A stretch of 19,564 bases of DNA from Psilocybe azurescens (taxonomy: Eukaryota; Basidiomycota; Agaricomycetes; Agaricales; Agrocybaceae), in the NCBI GenBank assembly GCA_023853785.1, contig JAJIRX010000394.1, positions 1 through 19,564 on the forward strand. Direction: 5' to 3'. The notes under the pieces were generated by a model, which saw only the letters and a program-made list of their open reading frames with translations, made no database searches and was not told where the DNA came from. This document shows positions 9,700-18,235 of the stretch, in pieces; positions within the stretch are counted from its first letter, which is position 1, and every line of letters begins with the position of its first letter. The position numbers and the translations under genes are program-made.

Positions 9700-10014
9700 C
9701 TAGAAGTGTAGCAACTTGACCTTTCTTATAGCCTTTGTTGCCAGTCCAGGTCTAAGTTTTTCCTTGAGCTGGGAAATCCGCAGTTGATACTCTAGATTTT
9801 GGTCATGTGCCATTGCTGCGCATCTTGCCTTGAGTTCATTGCGTGCTTGTTTCTCCGCTTCTAGAGACAATATGAACGCTATCTCGAGTTCTTCAAGCAT
9901 TTGTTGTCGATCTTCTTGGGATTTTGGTATTTTTGTCGTGAGGAAAATAGGTTTGTGAGTATTTTGGGGAAAGAGAGTGGACTTGATGCATTTGATCGAG
10001 GGAAAGGAGAGCAT
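9700..10014 (-). CDS. Gypsy-1 post-pol ORF A: 104-aa predicted coiled-coil protein
   Basis: Starts at an ATG 38 nt after the pol stop (MLSFPSIKCIKSTLF) and runs unbroken to 9700. The first 30 residues look unstructured and basic. From about residue 33 it is a long charged helix (SQEDRQQMLEELEIAF, EAEKQARNELKARC, LEYQLRISQLKEKL), likely a coiled coil. I know no named family for it. It lies inside the retrotransposon, between the chromodomain and a zinc-knuckle ORF, and is one of the few unbroken frames in the element. Function unknown; it may also be chance open frame with conserved helix composition. Confidence 0.45.
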   Translation of the reverse strand: MLSFPSIKCIKSTLFPQNTHKPIFLTTKIPKSQEDRQQMLEELEIAFILSLEAEKQARNELKARCAAMAHDQNLEYQLRISQLKEKLRPGLATKAIRKVKLLHF

Positions 10015-10052
10015 GTTGATTGATTATCAAGTGAGGGAAGATGGTGGTCTTT

Positions 10053-10510
10053 TTACAGCTTGTGACGTGTTCGGTAAGCCTGTAAGATTTTGTTACCAGT
10101 TTCTTCAAAGACCGAAGCCGGTTCCCACGTTGCTTCAGTGATTGGATAGTCCTTCCATTTGACGTAGTACTGGTATCCTCTTCCTCTTTTCGATGTTTGA
10201 GAATCATTTCTATTTCCCAATGTTCTTCTTCGTTTAATATCTCTGGTGGTGGTCAAATGAAATTAGGTCCATGTGTTTCAGTTTCGTGATATGGATTAAG
10301 AAGTGTTGCATGGAATACATCATGAATGAGCCATCCTTTGGGGAGTTCCAGCCGATAAGTTAGGGGTCCTAAGACTTCTTTAATTTTGAAGGGTCCTTCT
10401 CGTTTCGGTGCCATTTTCTTGTGATAATTCGTTTGTAAATTTGTCGCTTCTAGCCAAACCTTTTGTCCTTGGGTGAACGGTGTGAATTTTGAGTTCTTCC
10501 TTTCAGCCAT
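10053..10510 (-). other. Gypsy-1 integrase C-terminus: GPY/F module and chromodomain
   Basis: The first half (10510-10253) has KVWLEATNL, KREGPFKIKEVLG and WLIHDVFHATLL, the GPY/F-type module of chromovirus integrases. After a frame change the chromodomain follows: EIEMILKHRK, then GYQYYVKWKDYP and ATWEPASVFEE, ending at the stop 10053. The aromatic residues Y...W...W are present. Chromodomains of this type bind histone marks and steer insertion to chromatin. One A too few in the run near 10196 splits the domain into two frames. Confidence 0.88.
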
Positions 10511-10581
10511 CCTTGTCCGGGCTAGTTCATGGGCTGCTAGGGCTTCTTCTCGATCCTTTTGAAGATACTTCAGTCTTTCTT

Positions 10582-11474
10582 CTACTGAAGGGAATTTGGT
10601 GTGTTCGAATGCGGTAGGGATTGCAATGGGGAATATCCAAGAATCAGTTCGAATGGTGTTCTCTGTCTGCTTGCATGTCTTCGATTGTTGTGAGTGAATT
10701 CAAGGGTACCAAGTCGTTTGTGCCAGTCTTCTGGATGAGATGAGCAGTATATGGATAGATAGGCTTCAATTTCTTGGTTGTATCGTTCCATTGTTCCATC
10801 TGTTTGAGGGTGGTAAGCAGTTGAAAATTTCGATTTTACTCCGAGGAGTTTCATTAACTCCTTGAATGATTCAGCGGCAAATCTGGGGTCTCGATCTGAC
10901 GTGAGGCTGTCCGGTAGTCCAAACCTTTTGTAGAGATTGTCCATTAAGAGTTTGCCAGTCTTTTCGGCCGTCCAGTCCTTTCATTCGGCAAGGAATAAGG
11001 ATAAGTCCTTTTGTGTTCCCATGATCGGTGATGCTTAGAATCACGTCAAATTCAACTTCTCCTTGTTTGTCCAGGATCGGTGGAAGGTCTGTAAGGAAAT
11101 CCATAGCACTGTCTGCAAAGGGTCAGGCTGACTTTGGTCCAGGTATCGGTATAAATGATGGGTTAGAGGGATGTCGATTTATTTTGAATTGTTGGCAGGT
11201 GGCACATCCTTTTACATATTGTTTGACAAATGATCGTAATTCTGGCCACCAGTAGTGTTGTTTTACTGAATTGAATGTTTCTAATTCTCTGGGGTGTCCA
11301 GCTGAAATAGGGTTGTGATATGATTTGACTATGTCCTTCCGCGAGGGTTTGATCTTTTGGAATGTAGGCTTGTCCATGGTAGTATAAGATGGTTTTGCCG
11401 TTCACAATCTCTGTTTTCCATTCTTTGAGGTCATGTCGTGCATTTGGCGGTCCTCCCTCTAATAGGGTTTTCAT
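10582..11474 (-). other. Gypsy-1 integrase region
   Basis: Joins element DNA to the genome. The zinc module reads H-N-P-I-S-A-G-H and CATCQQF (within 11377-11123); the catalytic core has MDFLTDLP (from 11104), SDRDPRF and MERYNQEIE with about 35 residues between the second Asp and the Glu. All three acidic residues are kept, although the frame breaks twice. It is a sub-region of the Pol feature. Confidence 0.9.
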
Positions 11475-13663
11475 TGCTTCTGCTGCATTGTGGTCCAGTT
11501 CGTTTGCATTGGCAATCCTTTCCTGTAATTCAGTGTCGATTAAGTCAATGAAAAGCTTTTCTGGGAGTAGGGTGATGTTTTCATTGTCATGGTCTTCTTC
11601 CGGGGGTAAAATCAGGGCGTCTTGAAAGGGTATCGGATTGAATCATTTTGTTTCCAGGTAGATGTACCAATTTCAGGTTGAATTCTGAGACGTACAGAGA
11701 CCAGCGCGCCTGTCGTCGGTTCAGATTTTGGGCTGATCTGAAATATGTTAAATTCTTGTGATCTGAATATACCCGTAGTTGTGTGTTCTGATCCTTGGAT
11801 GTAGTGTCTCCATTCCTGTAGTGCTCGGATTATTCCCAATAATTCTCTGTCATAGATTTCGTAATTTCTTTCGGTTGGGGAAAATGTTCTTGATATAAAT
11901 GCGCATGGGTGTCTTTCGCCATTTCCATCTAGTTGGGTGAGGACTGCTCCAGAGGCATATTTTGAAGCGTCAGATTCGATTTGAAATGGTTTAGCGGGGT
12001 CAGGCATCAAGAGTACTGGTTCTTCTGTGAATCGTTTCTTTAGTTCATCAAAGGCAGCTTGAGTTACATTGTTCCATAAAAATCCTTTGTCTTTCTTCAG
12101 GAGTTCATTCAAAGGTCGAGCTACTTCAGAGAACTTCCAGATGAATTTTCGGTAAAAGTTTCCAAAGCCTAGAAATGATCGGACTTGTTTGAGAGTAGTA
12201 GGTGCTGGCCAGTCCTGAATTCCCTTGAGTTTTGTTGGGTCCATGGAGATCTTTCCTGCTTCGACAATCATTCCAAGATATTCCACTTTCTCCTGAGCAA
12301 ATGAGCATTTTTCCGGCTTGAGATAGAGATCATTTTCTTGGAGTCATTGGAGAACCATTTTAGTGTACTTTTCCAGTTCCTCTTGATCTTTTGCAAAGAT
12401 TAAGATGTTGTCCATATAGATGATTATGAAGCATTGTGATATCATATCTTCGAAGATCGGAGTCCATCATGGATTGGAAGGTTGCCGGGAGTTGCACATG
12501 CCAAAGAACATTACAGTTGGTTCAAAAGTCCTCAGTTGGTTTTGAATGCTGCCTTCCATTGGTCGCCGTCTTTTATCCTGATGTTATTGTAGCCCCATCG
12601 GATATCCAGCTTTGTGAAGAATTTTGCGCCTTTTAACTTGTCCATGAGCTCCGTTATTCGTGGTAAGGGGTAGGCATTTTTGATGGTCCAATCGTTCAGA
12701 TATCTGTAGTCTTGACAAGGTCTGAGCTTTCCATCCTTTTTTGATACAAAGAAGAATGGAGATGCCATAGGTGATTCAGAGGGCTGAATGTATCCTTTAT
12801 CCAATTGTTCCTTTGTCCAGTTGTCCAGTTCCATTTGTTCTGCCGGTGTAATGTTATATGCCCTGAATTTCTTTTGGTATGAATCCTTCTTTTAACTCAA
12901 TTTTGTGGTCCCATGGTCTTGGTTCCGGGAATTGGTCTGCCAGCTTGTTTGTCAAGAGATCCATATATGACTGATATTCTGGGGGAATAATTTCTTGGAG
13001 AGGTTTTGTGGGTTTCTTTGGTTCGTATTGTTGAGCTAATGTTTGCGAGGTAGTGATCTTGGTGTTAAGCCATGTTTCTTTTATTTCATCTTCGTTTGCA
13101 TCTCCGATGTATTGGATGATCAGTGATTCAATTCTTCCAATGGGTGGGTGGTCTCAATTATTGATGTTTGTTCGTCCATTTCTTCTTCAATGGTAGTCTG
13201 ATTTATTGTGGGTCCTTGACGTGGTTTCCAAGTTATCTGTCCGTTCTGCCAGTTGATTCCTGGATTCTTTTCCTGTAACCATGGGAAACCCAGAATGATC
13301 TTCTGTTTCCCTAGTCCAGAGACTAATAACTTTTCCCGATGGTTTCGATTTCCAACTTTTAAGTCCAGGTCCACGAATGATGAGATGGTTCCCTTCTTGT
13401 TTGGAGTCCCATCTATATTGTAAACTCGGATCGGTTTTTCCAAGGGTTGGGTCTTGAGTCCAAGTTTTTGTGCGTAATTCTGGTCAATGAATTTTCCTCC
13501 TGCTCCTGAGTCTAAGAGAGCAGCAGTTTCGACGATTTGTGAGCCATTCTGTTTCTTTGCGGGAATGAAACTGGTAGAAGCATAGTTTTATTCTCGATTG
13601 TTGCTGTAAGTACAGATTGTATCTTCAGATAAGGAGAGACAGACGTCGCTCTGTTTCTCCACT

Positions 13664-14606
13664 TTAAAAATCCTTTTCTTCTTTCTCTTCAAATCCTGTT
13701 TTAACCATGAGGTTTGCGAGTTTGTCTTTTTCGTCCTTGTTCAGGCTCCTGATATGGGCATGGAGTTCCTTTGGGGTCCACTTCTTGCTGGGTTGTCCTT
13801 GGGTTCTGTTCTGGTTTGTTGGTCCTTTCTGTGGGCAATCTCTGGATAGATGTCCTTGTTGTTTGCACCTGAAACAGGCGCCTTTCCTGATTAATTCGGC
13901 TTGTTCTTCGGCTGTCATGGCGCTTATGTCCATCCTGTTTGGGTCGTAGTTCCTGTTGTTCCTTGGGAAATTGTTCCAGTGTGGTGTCCTCCTGCGTTCT
14001 TCTGGTTCTTCTCTAAAGACCTTGGCCAGTCTGTAGTTGGTGTCAAATGTTGTTGCTTTTTTGTACCAGCCTTGGATCGTTCTTGGAAGGTCTTCGGAGT
14101 ACAGGATCCTGTCGGCGAAGTTGAGGTGTGATGCATTTTTGGAATAATCCTATGAGATGGGCATGGTCTGAATCCGTTTCTGTTCCTAGGTTGGCTTGTC
14201 CTACCAACAACTTGAATTTGTTGATGATGTCTTCCACCCTTTCGTTGGGTTTTTGCCTAAGTCGTTTTATGTTGTTCATGGCTGATCTGGTTTCATCCAC
14301 TGGAGTGAATGCGTTGTGGAATTTTTCGAGAAATGTTCCAAGGGTGTCCCATTCAAGGGTTTGGTTGGGACTAGTTCCTTTCGTCCTCGAGGTCAAGTAC
14401 TGTTCCTTCCATAGTTTTGCTCCTCCTTCCATGCAAAATGATAAAATGAAGGCAATTTTCTTCTTGTCTGTGTTGTAGACGTCATCGTTTATGTCCATGT
14501 AGAGGTAGCAGTCTTGCATGAAAGACCTGGATTTTGTCCTGTCTCCATTGAATACAGTGGGTTTGTTGATCGAGATTTCTTTTCTTTCCGTTTTGTTTCC
14601 GACCAT
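13664..14606 (-). pseudogene. gag: Gypsy-1 Gag (capsid and nucleocapsid), one frameshift
   Basis: Structural protein of the virus-like particle. The ATG at 14606 opens MVGNKTERKEISINKP. The capsid-like part contains FNGDRTKSRSF, KKIAFILSFC, GAKLWKEQY, FHNAFTPVDE and FKLLVGQANL, matching Gypsy-2 Gag in order. One extra base near 14110 throws the frame off after the CITPQL stretch; the right frame then continues RILYSEDLPRTIQGWY and ends in a single CCHC zinc knuckle, CFRCKQQGHLSRDC (within 13933-13664), and a lysine/glutamate-rich tail with stop at 13664. The frame stays open upstream of the ATG through an acidic stretch, as if the start had been lost or moved. A separate pol frame begins about 80 nt downstream. 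Confidence 0.88.
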
Positions 14607-14857
14607 GTCTGTGTCTTGTTCTTCTTGATCTATCGCCAGGGTTGATAATAAGTTGTATAGCGAGTTTGATAGGTCTTCGTTGCCTAGGTTGATATCTTCA
14701 GAGCTTTGTCTGGACGGGTTCAGTGTCTGCCAATTTCGTGTCGGGGTTCCTTCTTCTGAGCTGTCGGTAGCGGGAATTCCGCCTTTCAGTGGTGCCGTGT
14801 TTCGTTTCGGGTTTCAGAGGTCTCGTCTGCTGGGGAGCCGGGCAAGATTCGTAGATG

Positions 14858-14868
14858 AGCTAGTTCTT
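14858..14868 (-). other. Gypsy-1 self-primer binding site
   Basis: AAGAACTAGCT on the minus strand, one base after the 5' LTR. It is the exact reverse complement of AGCTAGTTCTT inside the same LTR (14986-14976), which begins 26 nt below the lower edge of the TATA box, where transcripts should start. In Tf1 of fission yeast the first 11 nt of the RNA pair with the binding site and act as primer. I did not recognise a match to a tRNA 3' end, but could not search. Confidence 0.75.
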
Positions 14869-14869
14869 T

Positions 14870-15307
14870 TGTTACGACTTCAAGCTTATATTCACGTGCG
14901 TGGATAAAGCCAACAGTCAAGTAGTCGAGAACAGTGAGTTCCAAGCAGTGTCAAGTAAGAGGAGGTTAGATTCTCAAGAACTAGCTAAAGAATACAGTGG
15001 ATCCTTCCTGGTATAAATACTATGAACCACACAGCAAGTTGAAACGAGTTTGAATGTTCATCAGCAGATGTATATAAGAATAGAGGAAACAGATCAAGCG
15101 TTCATCGAAAGATGTATCATAAAAGATAGAAGTGAAAGTCCATCAAAGATATGATGGAGTTTCGTAGATATGATGGAAAGCAAAGTTCATCAGAACATAC
15201 GATGATGTATCAATGATGTGACAGATGACAAAGAAAAGGGAAAAGAAAAAGAAAGGAGAAAGGAAAAGAAAAAGCAAAAGCAAAAAGAAAATAAAGTGTC
15301 CATAACA
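14870..15307 (-). repeat. Gypsy-1 5' LTR
   Basis: 438 bp. It carries the promoter that would drive the element: on the minus strand TATTTATA at 15019-15012 and a presumed transcript start at AGCTAGTTCTT (14986-14976). Differences from the 3' LTR include GGC/AAA and GCT/GTT-type transitions and one A in the purine tract. Confidence 0.96.
14976..15019 (-). promoter_or_regulatory. Gypsy-1 LTR core promoter: TATA box and inferred start
   Basis: TATTTATA at 15019-15012 on the minus strand; AGCTAGTTCTT starts at 14986, 33 nt below the first TATA base. The identical spacing is present in Gypsy-2 (16832 and 16865). The start site itself is inferred from this spacing and the self-priming match. Confidence 0.65.
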
Positions 15308-15312
15308 GTAAT
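15308..15312. repeat. Target-site duplication of Gypsy-1, right copy (GTAAT)
   Basis: GTAAT follows the LTR end CATAACA and is identical to 8509-8513. The next bases are AGTAAT, so the motif sits in a short TAGTAATA-rich stretch of the transposase gene. Confidence 0.93.
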
Positions 15313-16507
15313 AGTAATACCCAATTCTTCTTCTGTAATAGTTCTTGGCTCCAGTGCTTCATCGGTGGTTTCAGATAAAATAGAGCTTTGTGATGTAGAT
15401 GATTCCAGTGGTATGGACCGTCTGCTCTTGGGGTTGTGTGTGAAGATGAAGTTATGAAGTGCACCAGTGGCTGGCACAAACTTTGCTTGCATGTTCATGG
15501 AGTATTCAGGTGCTGCTTCCATCAGTGAGAATTCATGTTTGAAGACTCCAAAAATGTGTTCAACCACATTTCGAGCAGATGAATGACGGAGATTATATAG
15601 TTCTTGATAATTCTGCGGTCTACACTTACGTATATAAACAACAGAAAATAATAAGATGATAAAATCACTCACTTCTGATTCCCATGTCCCCACTCTTTTA
15701 GATGATATCGCACTCCACGATAAGGTGTTAATAACATGTCACAGAGGGAAATCCTGCATCTGCCAAAAAAACAACCTTGAGGTAACACAAGATCTGTTTG
15801 GCGTGCATATTCAAAATTCTTGAATCAGCAGCACTTCCTTCCCATCCACTAAGCAGATATATGAATTTGAGATCAAAATCACAAACGGCTAGCACATTCT
15901 GGGAAATATAGCCCTTCGATTGCGATGCGAACAGTGGCCTCCTCCTGAACCCAGCCATGAAAATGTGATCCATCTATTGCTCCACGACATTGATCAAAAT
16001 ATGGTGTAAATTTGGGATTTTCACATATCTTGGCAGGTACTTGATCAGGTGGTAGAGCTTTGACATATTTCTTGTAGAATGGCCCAACAAGTATATTGGT
16101 AACATAATGAATATATCTTCAAAATAGTATGTCTGTAAGTTAACAATAGTCAACACAATTAATTCCCATGAGGACTCACTTGCTAATGGTATCACCACTC
16201 CATTGAAATCTTTCCTGAAGCATTCTTGAGGTAGCACCAGTCCGTGCAAAGTGCAAGAAAATAGCAAGCTGCTCATGGGCTGAAATGAATTTGCTGCTTT
16301 GAGTCCATGAGCAGCCAATTCCTTTGCTAAAGCCTTGAAGACATGTCTTGATAGCCCAAGTTGCTCATGCATCCGAACAGGTGAGCAAAGAGCTCCTCTA
16401 GCCACATTTGGCCAGTCAAAATTGAGGTCCGGTGACAGCAGTGGGCAAAGGAGATGCATTAGTCACAACCACCGCAGAAGCTAGAGCAGCACTAAATGCA
16501 GCAAGGC
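15308..16507 (-). pseudogene. PIF/Harbinger DDE transposase (DDE_Tnp_4 type), main fragment
   Basis: DDE-type transposase that would cut and join transposon DNA. Reading the minus strand from 16507: an Ala-rich N-terminal stretch (AAFSAALASAVVV), then GLSRHVFKALAKEL, ISAHEQLAIFLHFARTG, an intron (16179-16117), NPKFTPYFDQCRGAIDGSHF with the first catalytic Asp, GYISQNVLAVCDFDLKF, LSGWEGSAADSR, FLADAGFP with the second Asp, YRGVRYHLKEWGHGNQ, a second intron (15672-15625), then ELYNLRHSSARNVVEHIFG with the catalytic Glu. Frame offsets occur near 16430, near 16300, near 15940, at the G run near 15749 (one short) and at the splice donor near 15673. The C-terminus is split off to 8382-8513 by Gypsy-1, and the N-terminus is cut at 16508 by Gypsy-2. 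As it stands it cannot yield transposase. Confidence 0.85.
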
Positions 16508-16660
16508 TGTTACGACAAGTCTTTTTTCTTTTCCCTTTCTCTTTTCTTTTCTTTTCTTTTCCTTTTCTTTGTCATCCTTCACATCATTGATACAGCATCG
16601 TCTGCTCTGATGAACTTTGTTTCTATCATTCTACGAAACTCCATCATATCTCTGATGGAC

Positions 16661-16766
16661 TTTCACTTCCATCTTTTATGATACATCTTTCGATGAATGT
16701 TTGATCTGTTTCCTTTCACTTCCATCTTTTATGATACATCTTTCGATGAACGATTGATCTGTTTCC
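16661..16766 (+). repeat. 53-bp tandem duplication inside the Gypsy-2 LTR
   Basis: Two adjacent 53-bp units (16661-16713 and 16714-16766), both starting TTTCACTTCCATCTTTTATG and ending GATCTGTTTCC, differ at about two bases. The Gypsy-1 LTR has one equivalent unit. The position, upstream of the TATA box, is where promoter enhancer elements would lie. Confidence 0.88.
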
Positions 16767-16831
16767 TCTATTCTTATATACATCTGCTGATGAACATTCA
16801 AACTTGTTTCAACTTGCTGTACAGTTCATAG

Positions 16832-16875
16832 TATTTATACTAGGAAGGATCCATTGTATTCTTTAGCTAGTTCTT
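16832..16875 (+). promoter_or_regulatory. Gypsy-2 LTR core promoter: TATA box and inferred start
   Basis: TATTTATA at 16832-16839 and AGCTAGTTCTT at 16865-16875, 33 nt from the first TATA base to the first base of the 11-mer. The match to Gypsy-1 is exact in both motif and spacing although bases between them differ. Confidence 0.65.
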
Positions 16876-16984
16876 GAGAATCCAACCTGCTTAACCTGCT
16901 CAACTCAAACTTGAACTTGTTCTTGTACAACGATTGGTGGTTAGATTACGCACACTGCGTGACTCTAACTTGAAATCGTAACAA

Positions 16985-16995
16985 AAGAACTAGCT
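16985..16995 (+). other. Gypsy-2 self-primer binding site
   Basis: AAGAACTAGCT one base after the LTR, the exact reverse complement of 16865-16875. Pairing stops at 11 bases on both sides, the same length as in Tf1. Confidence 0.75.
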
Positions 16996-17226
16996 TCTCA
17001 CTCTACCATACTGCTTCGTCCACAAGCAGTATCGGGAGCTTGAACCAGACACCACGACATCTCGAGGGCGAACCTTCTCCGCAAACTACGACACCGACGA
17101 CAGTGGTGAACGAACGCCTACATCAGACGCTTCAACCCACTACCCGAACTCCAGGACTATTGTCAGGAGAAGAATACTTCACCGACGCCTCTGAACCCTC
17201 TGAAACCTCTGAACCGAACGGAACAA

Positions 17227-18155
17227 ATGCCTGACCAAATGGCTATTGACACCCCAAAAACAAGGGAACTCTCTCTTAACAAACCTACACCCTTCAACGG
17301 CGAACGGTTTAAAAGCAAGAAATTCCTTCAAGAATGTATCCTCTATATGGGGATCAACAAGGACGTCTATGACACTGAACCGAAGCGAATTGCGTTCATG
17401 CTCTCTTTCATGCAAGAAGGGAATGCGGTCGTCTGGAAACAACAATTTGTCCAGAACAAACTGAACCTCGACACAGGGGACATCGACTTACCGACATACA
17501 AAGAATTCATTGATGAATTCCAGAAGGCCTTCAAGCCAGAAGAAGAAGACATTGATGCATTGGACAAATTAAAAATGCTTCGACAAAAGAACCTGACCGC
17601 TGAACAACTAGTAACCAAGTTCAAATTACTGGTTGGAGAAGCAGGGATGACCAACGACTCCAGCACCGCAAATAAACTCCTGATCGAGATGTTCAAGACA
17701 GCTAAACCCAGCGCTAGTACAGAAGATCATCCAGTCTGAGAAGAGGCCCACCAAGATTGAAGAATGGTATGACAAAGCCATGTCTTTCGATAGGAGCTAT
17801 CGACTCGCAATGGCAATAAGAGGCCCGTCTCAATCAAATGCGCGAATTTATTCCCAGAGCCGTGCCAAGAAAGGACCCCTTTGCAATGGACGCCGATGTT
17901 ATGACCACCAAGGAACGAACGAGCCTTATGAAAAAGGGGGCTTGTTTCAGATGCAAACAAATAGGACATCTCGCAGTAGATTGCCCTCAGAAGAAGAAGA
18001 ACAACCCCTTCCTACCCAAGGAATTACCAAAGAAGAAATGGACACCCAAGGACCTTCATGCCCATATCCGGGAGCTGAACATGGAGGAGAGAGAAGAACT
18101 GGCGAGTTTGGCGATGGGAAACCAGGAGGAGGAAAGCAACACTGAGGATTTTTAA
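17227..18155 (+). pseudogene. gag: Gypsy-2 Gag, two frame offsets
   Basis: ATG 17227 opens MPDQMAIDTPKTRELSLNKP. Capsid-like blocks follow in the same order as in Gypsy-1: FNGERFKSKKFLQE, KRIAFMLSFMQEG, AVVWKQQFVQN, FQKAFKPEEED and FKLLVGEAG. One base is missing at 17701-17702, after which the frame continues LNPALVQKIIQSEKRP and EEWYDKAMSFDRSYRLA. One C is extra in 17824-17826; beyond it come MREFIPRAVPRKDPF, the zinc knuckle CFRCKQIGHLAVDC and the tail ending ESNTEDF at 18155. A 64-codon ATG frame at 17040-17234 just upstream overlaps the start by 8 nt and may be an N-terminal extension now out of frame, as an equivalent open stretch exists upstream of Gypsy-1 gag. Confidence 0.88.
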
Positions 18156-18235
18156 AACGGAGAACCGAATCGACGTCGGTCTCTCCACGATTAGGCATCT
18201 ATTTTGTATTTATGGCTACACTCGAGAATAAATCT

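Larger units (their letters stand above)
10053..13583 (-). pseudogene. pol: Gypsy-1 Pol polyprotein (protease, RT, RNase H, integrase, chromodomain), inactivated
   Basis: Pol probably starts at the ATG 13583 (MLLPVSF), in its own frame after the gag stop. Order seen: aspartic protease (LLDSGAGGKFIDQ, then IILGFPWLQ, about 13520-13270); reverse transcriptase ([40 protein letters not shown], then YMDN at 12418-12407 and [11 protein letters not shown]); RNase H ([24 protein letters not shown]); integrase with an HHCC zinc module (H...H, CATCQQF), MDFLTDLP, SDRDPRF and MERYNQEIE as the D,D,E set; a GPF module; and a chromodomain to the stop at 10053. Frames change near 13560, 12540, 11770, 11340, 11000, 10600 and 10215, with an in-frame TGA at 12346-12344. 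YMDN replaces the catalytic YMDD, so this copy should lack polymerase activity even apart from the frameshifts. Confidence 0.93.
8514..15307 (-). mobile_element. Gypsy-1: complete chromodomain Ty3/gypsy LTR retrotransposon
   Basis: A 6794-bp element transcribed on the minus strand, with 437- and 438-bp LTRs and a 5-bp target duplication. In transcript order it has the 5' LTR (15307-14870), a self-primer binding site, gag, a separate pol frame (protease, reverse transcriptase, RNase H, integrase, chromodomain), two further ORFs, a polypurine tract and the 3' LTR (8950-8514). By eye the LTRs differ at about six substitutions and one indel, so insertion is fairly recent. Frameshifts, in-frame TGA codons and a changed reverse transcriptase active site make it non-autonomous now. 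Chromodomain plus self-priming points to the Tf1/sushi branch of chromoviruses. Confidence 0.95.
6912..16507. mobile_element. PIF/Harbinger DNA transposon, interrupted by two gypsy elements; right end not in the window
   Basis: The left end reads TTA (6909-6911), the three-base target duplication of this superfamily, then GGGCCCGTTCGGC as the presumed terminal inverted repeat. Inside are the two genes expected of such elements, arranged convergently: a Myb/SANT protein on the plus strand (7195-8296) and a DDE transposase on the minus strand. The transposase is split by Gypsy-1 (8514-15307) near its C-terminus and by Gypsy-2 (from 16508) near its N-terminus. The segment truly belonging to the transposon in this window is 6912-8513 plus 15308-16507, about 2.8 kb. 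The right end must lie beyond Gypsy-2, outside the window, so the terminal repeat cannot be confirmed. Confidence 0.75.
16508..16983 (+). repeat. Gypsy-2 5' LTR
   Basis: Begins TGTTACGACAAG and ends ATCGTAACA (TG...CA). It shares with the Gypsy-1 LTR the pyrimidine tract at the start, the CATCTGCTGATGAACATTCA region, the TATA box and the 11-nt start sequence; the last 100 bases are diverged. It is 476 bp against 438 in Gypsy-1, mainly because of an internal duplication (16661-16766). Confidence 0.93.

Noticed and set aside
12638..12650. Possible active-site damage in Gypsy-1 RT (LDIRWGYNN against LDVRQGYNN in Gypsy-2)
   Set aside because: Tryptophan is the usual residue at this position in related fungal gypsy elements as far as I recall, so Gypsy-2 is the odd one.
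13667..13700. Programmed frameshift between gag and pol
   Set aside because: Both elements have a stop at the end of gag, about 80 nt of spacer and a well-placed ATG for pol, so a separate start or splicing is simpler; the one-base offsets elsewhere are not at shared slippery sites.
15218..15457. Lysine/glutamate-rich plus-strand open frame
   Set aside because: Its first third is the purine-rich LTR end read as codons; the rest is antisense to the transposase.
16661..16766. Direct repeats as a CRISPR-like array
   Set aside because: Only two adjacent units without spacers, inside an LTR of a eukaryotic element.
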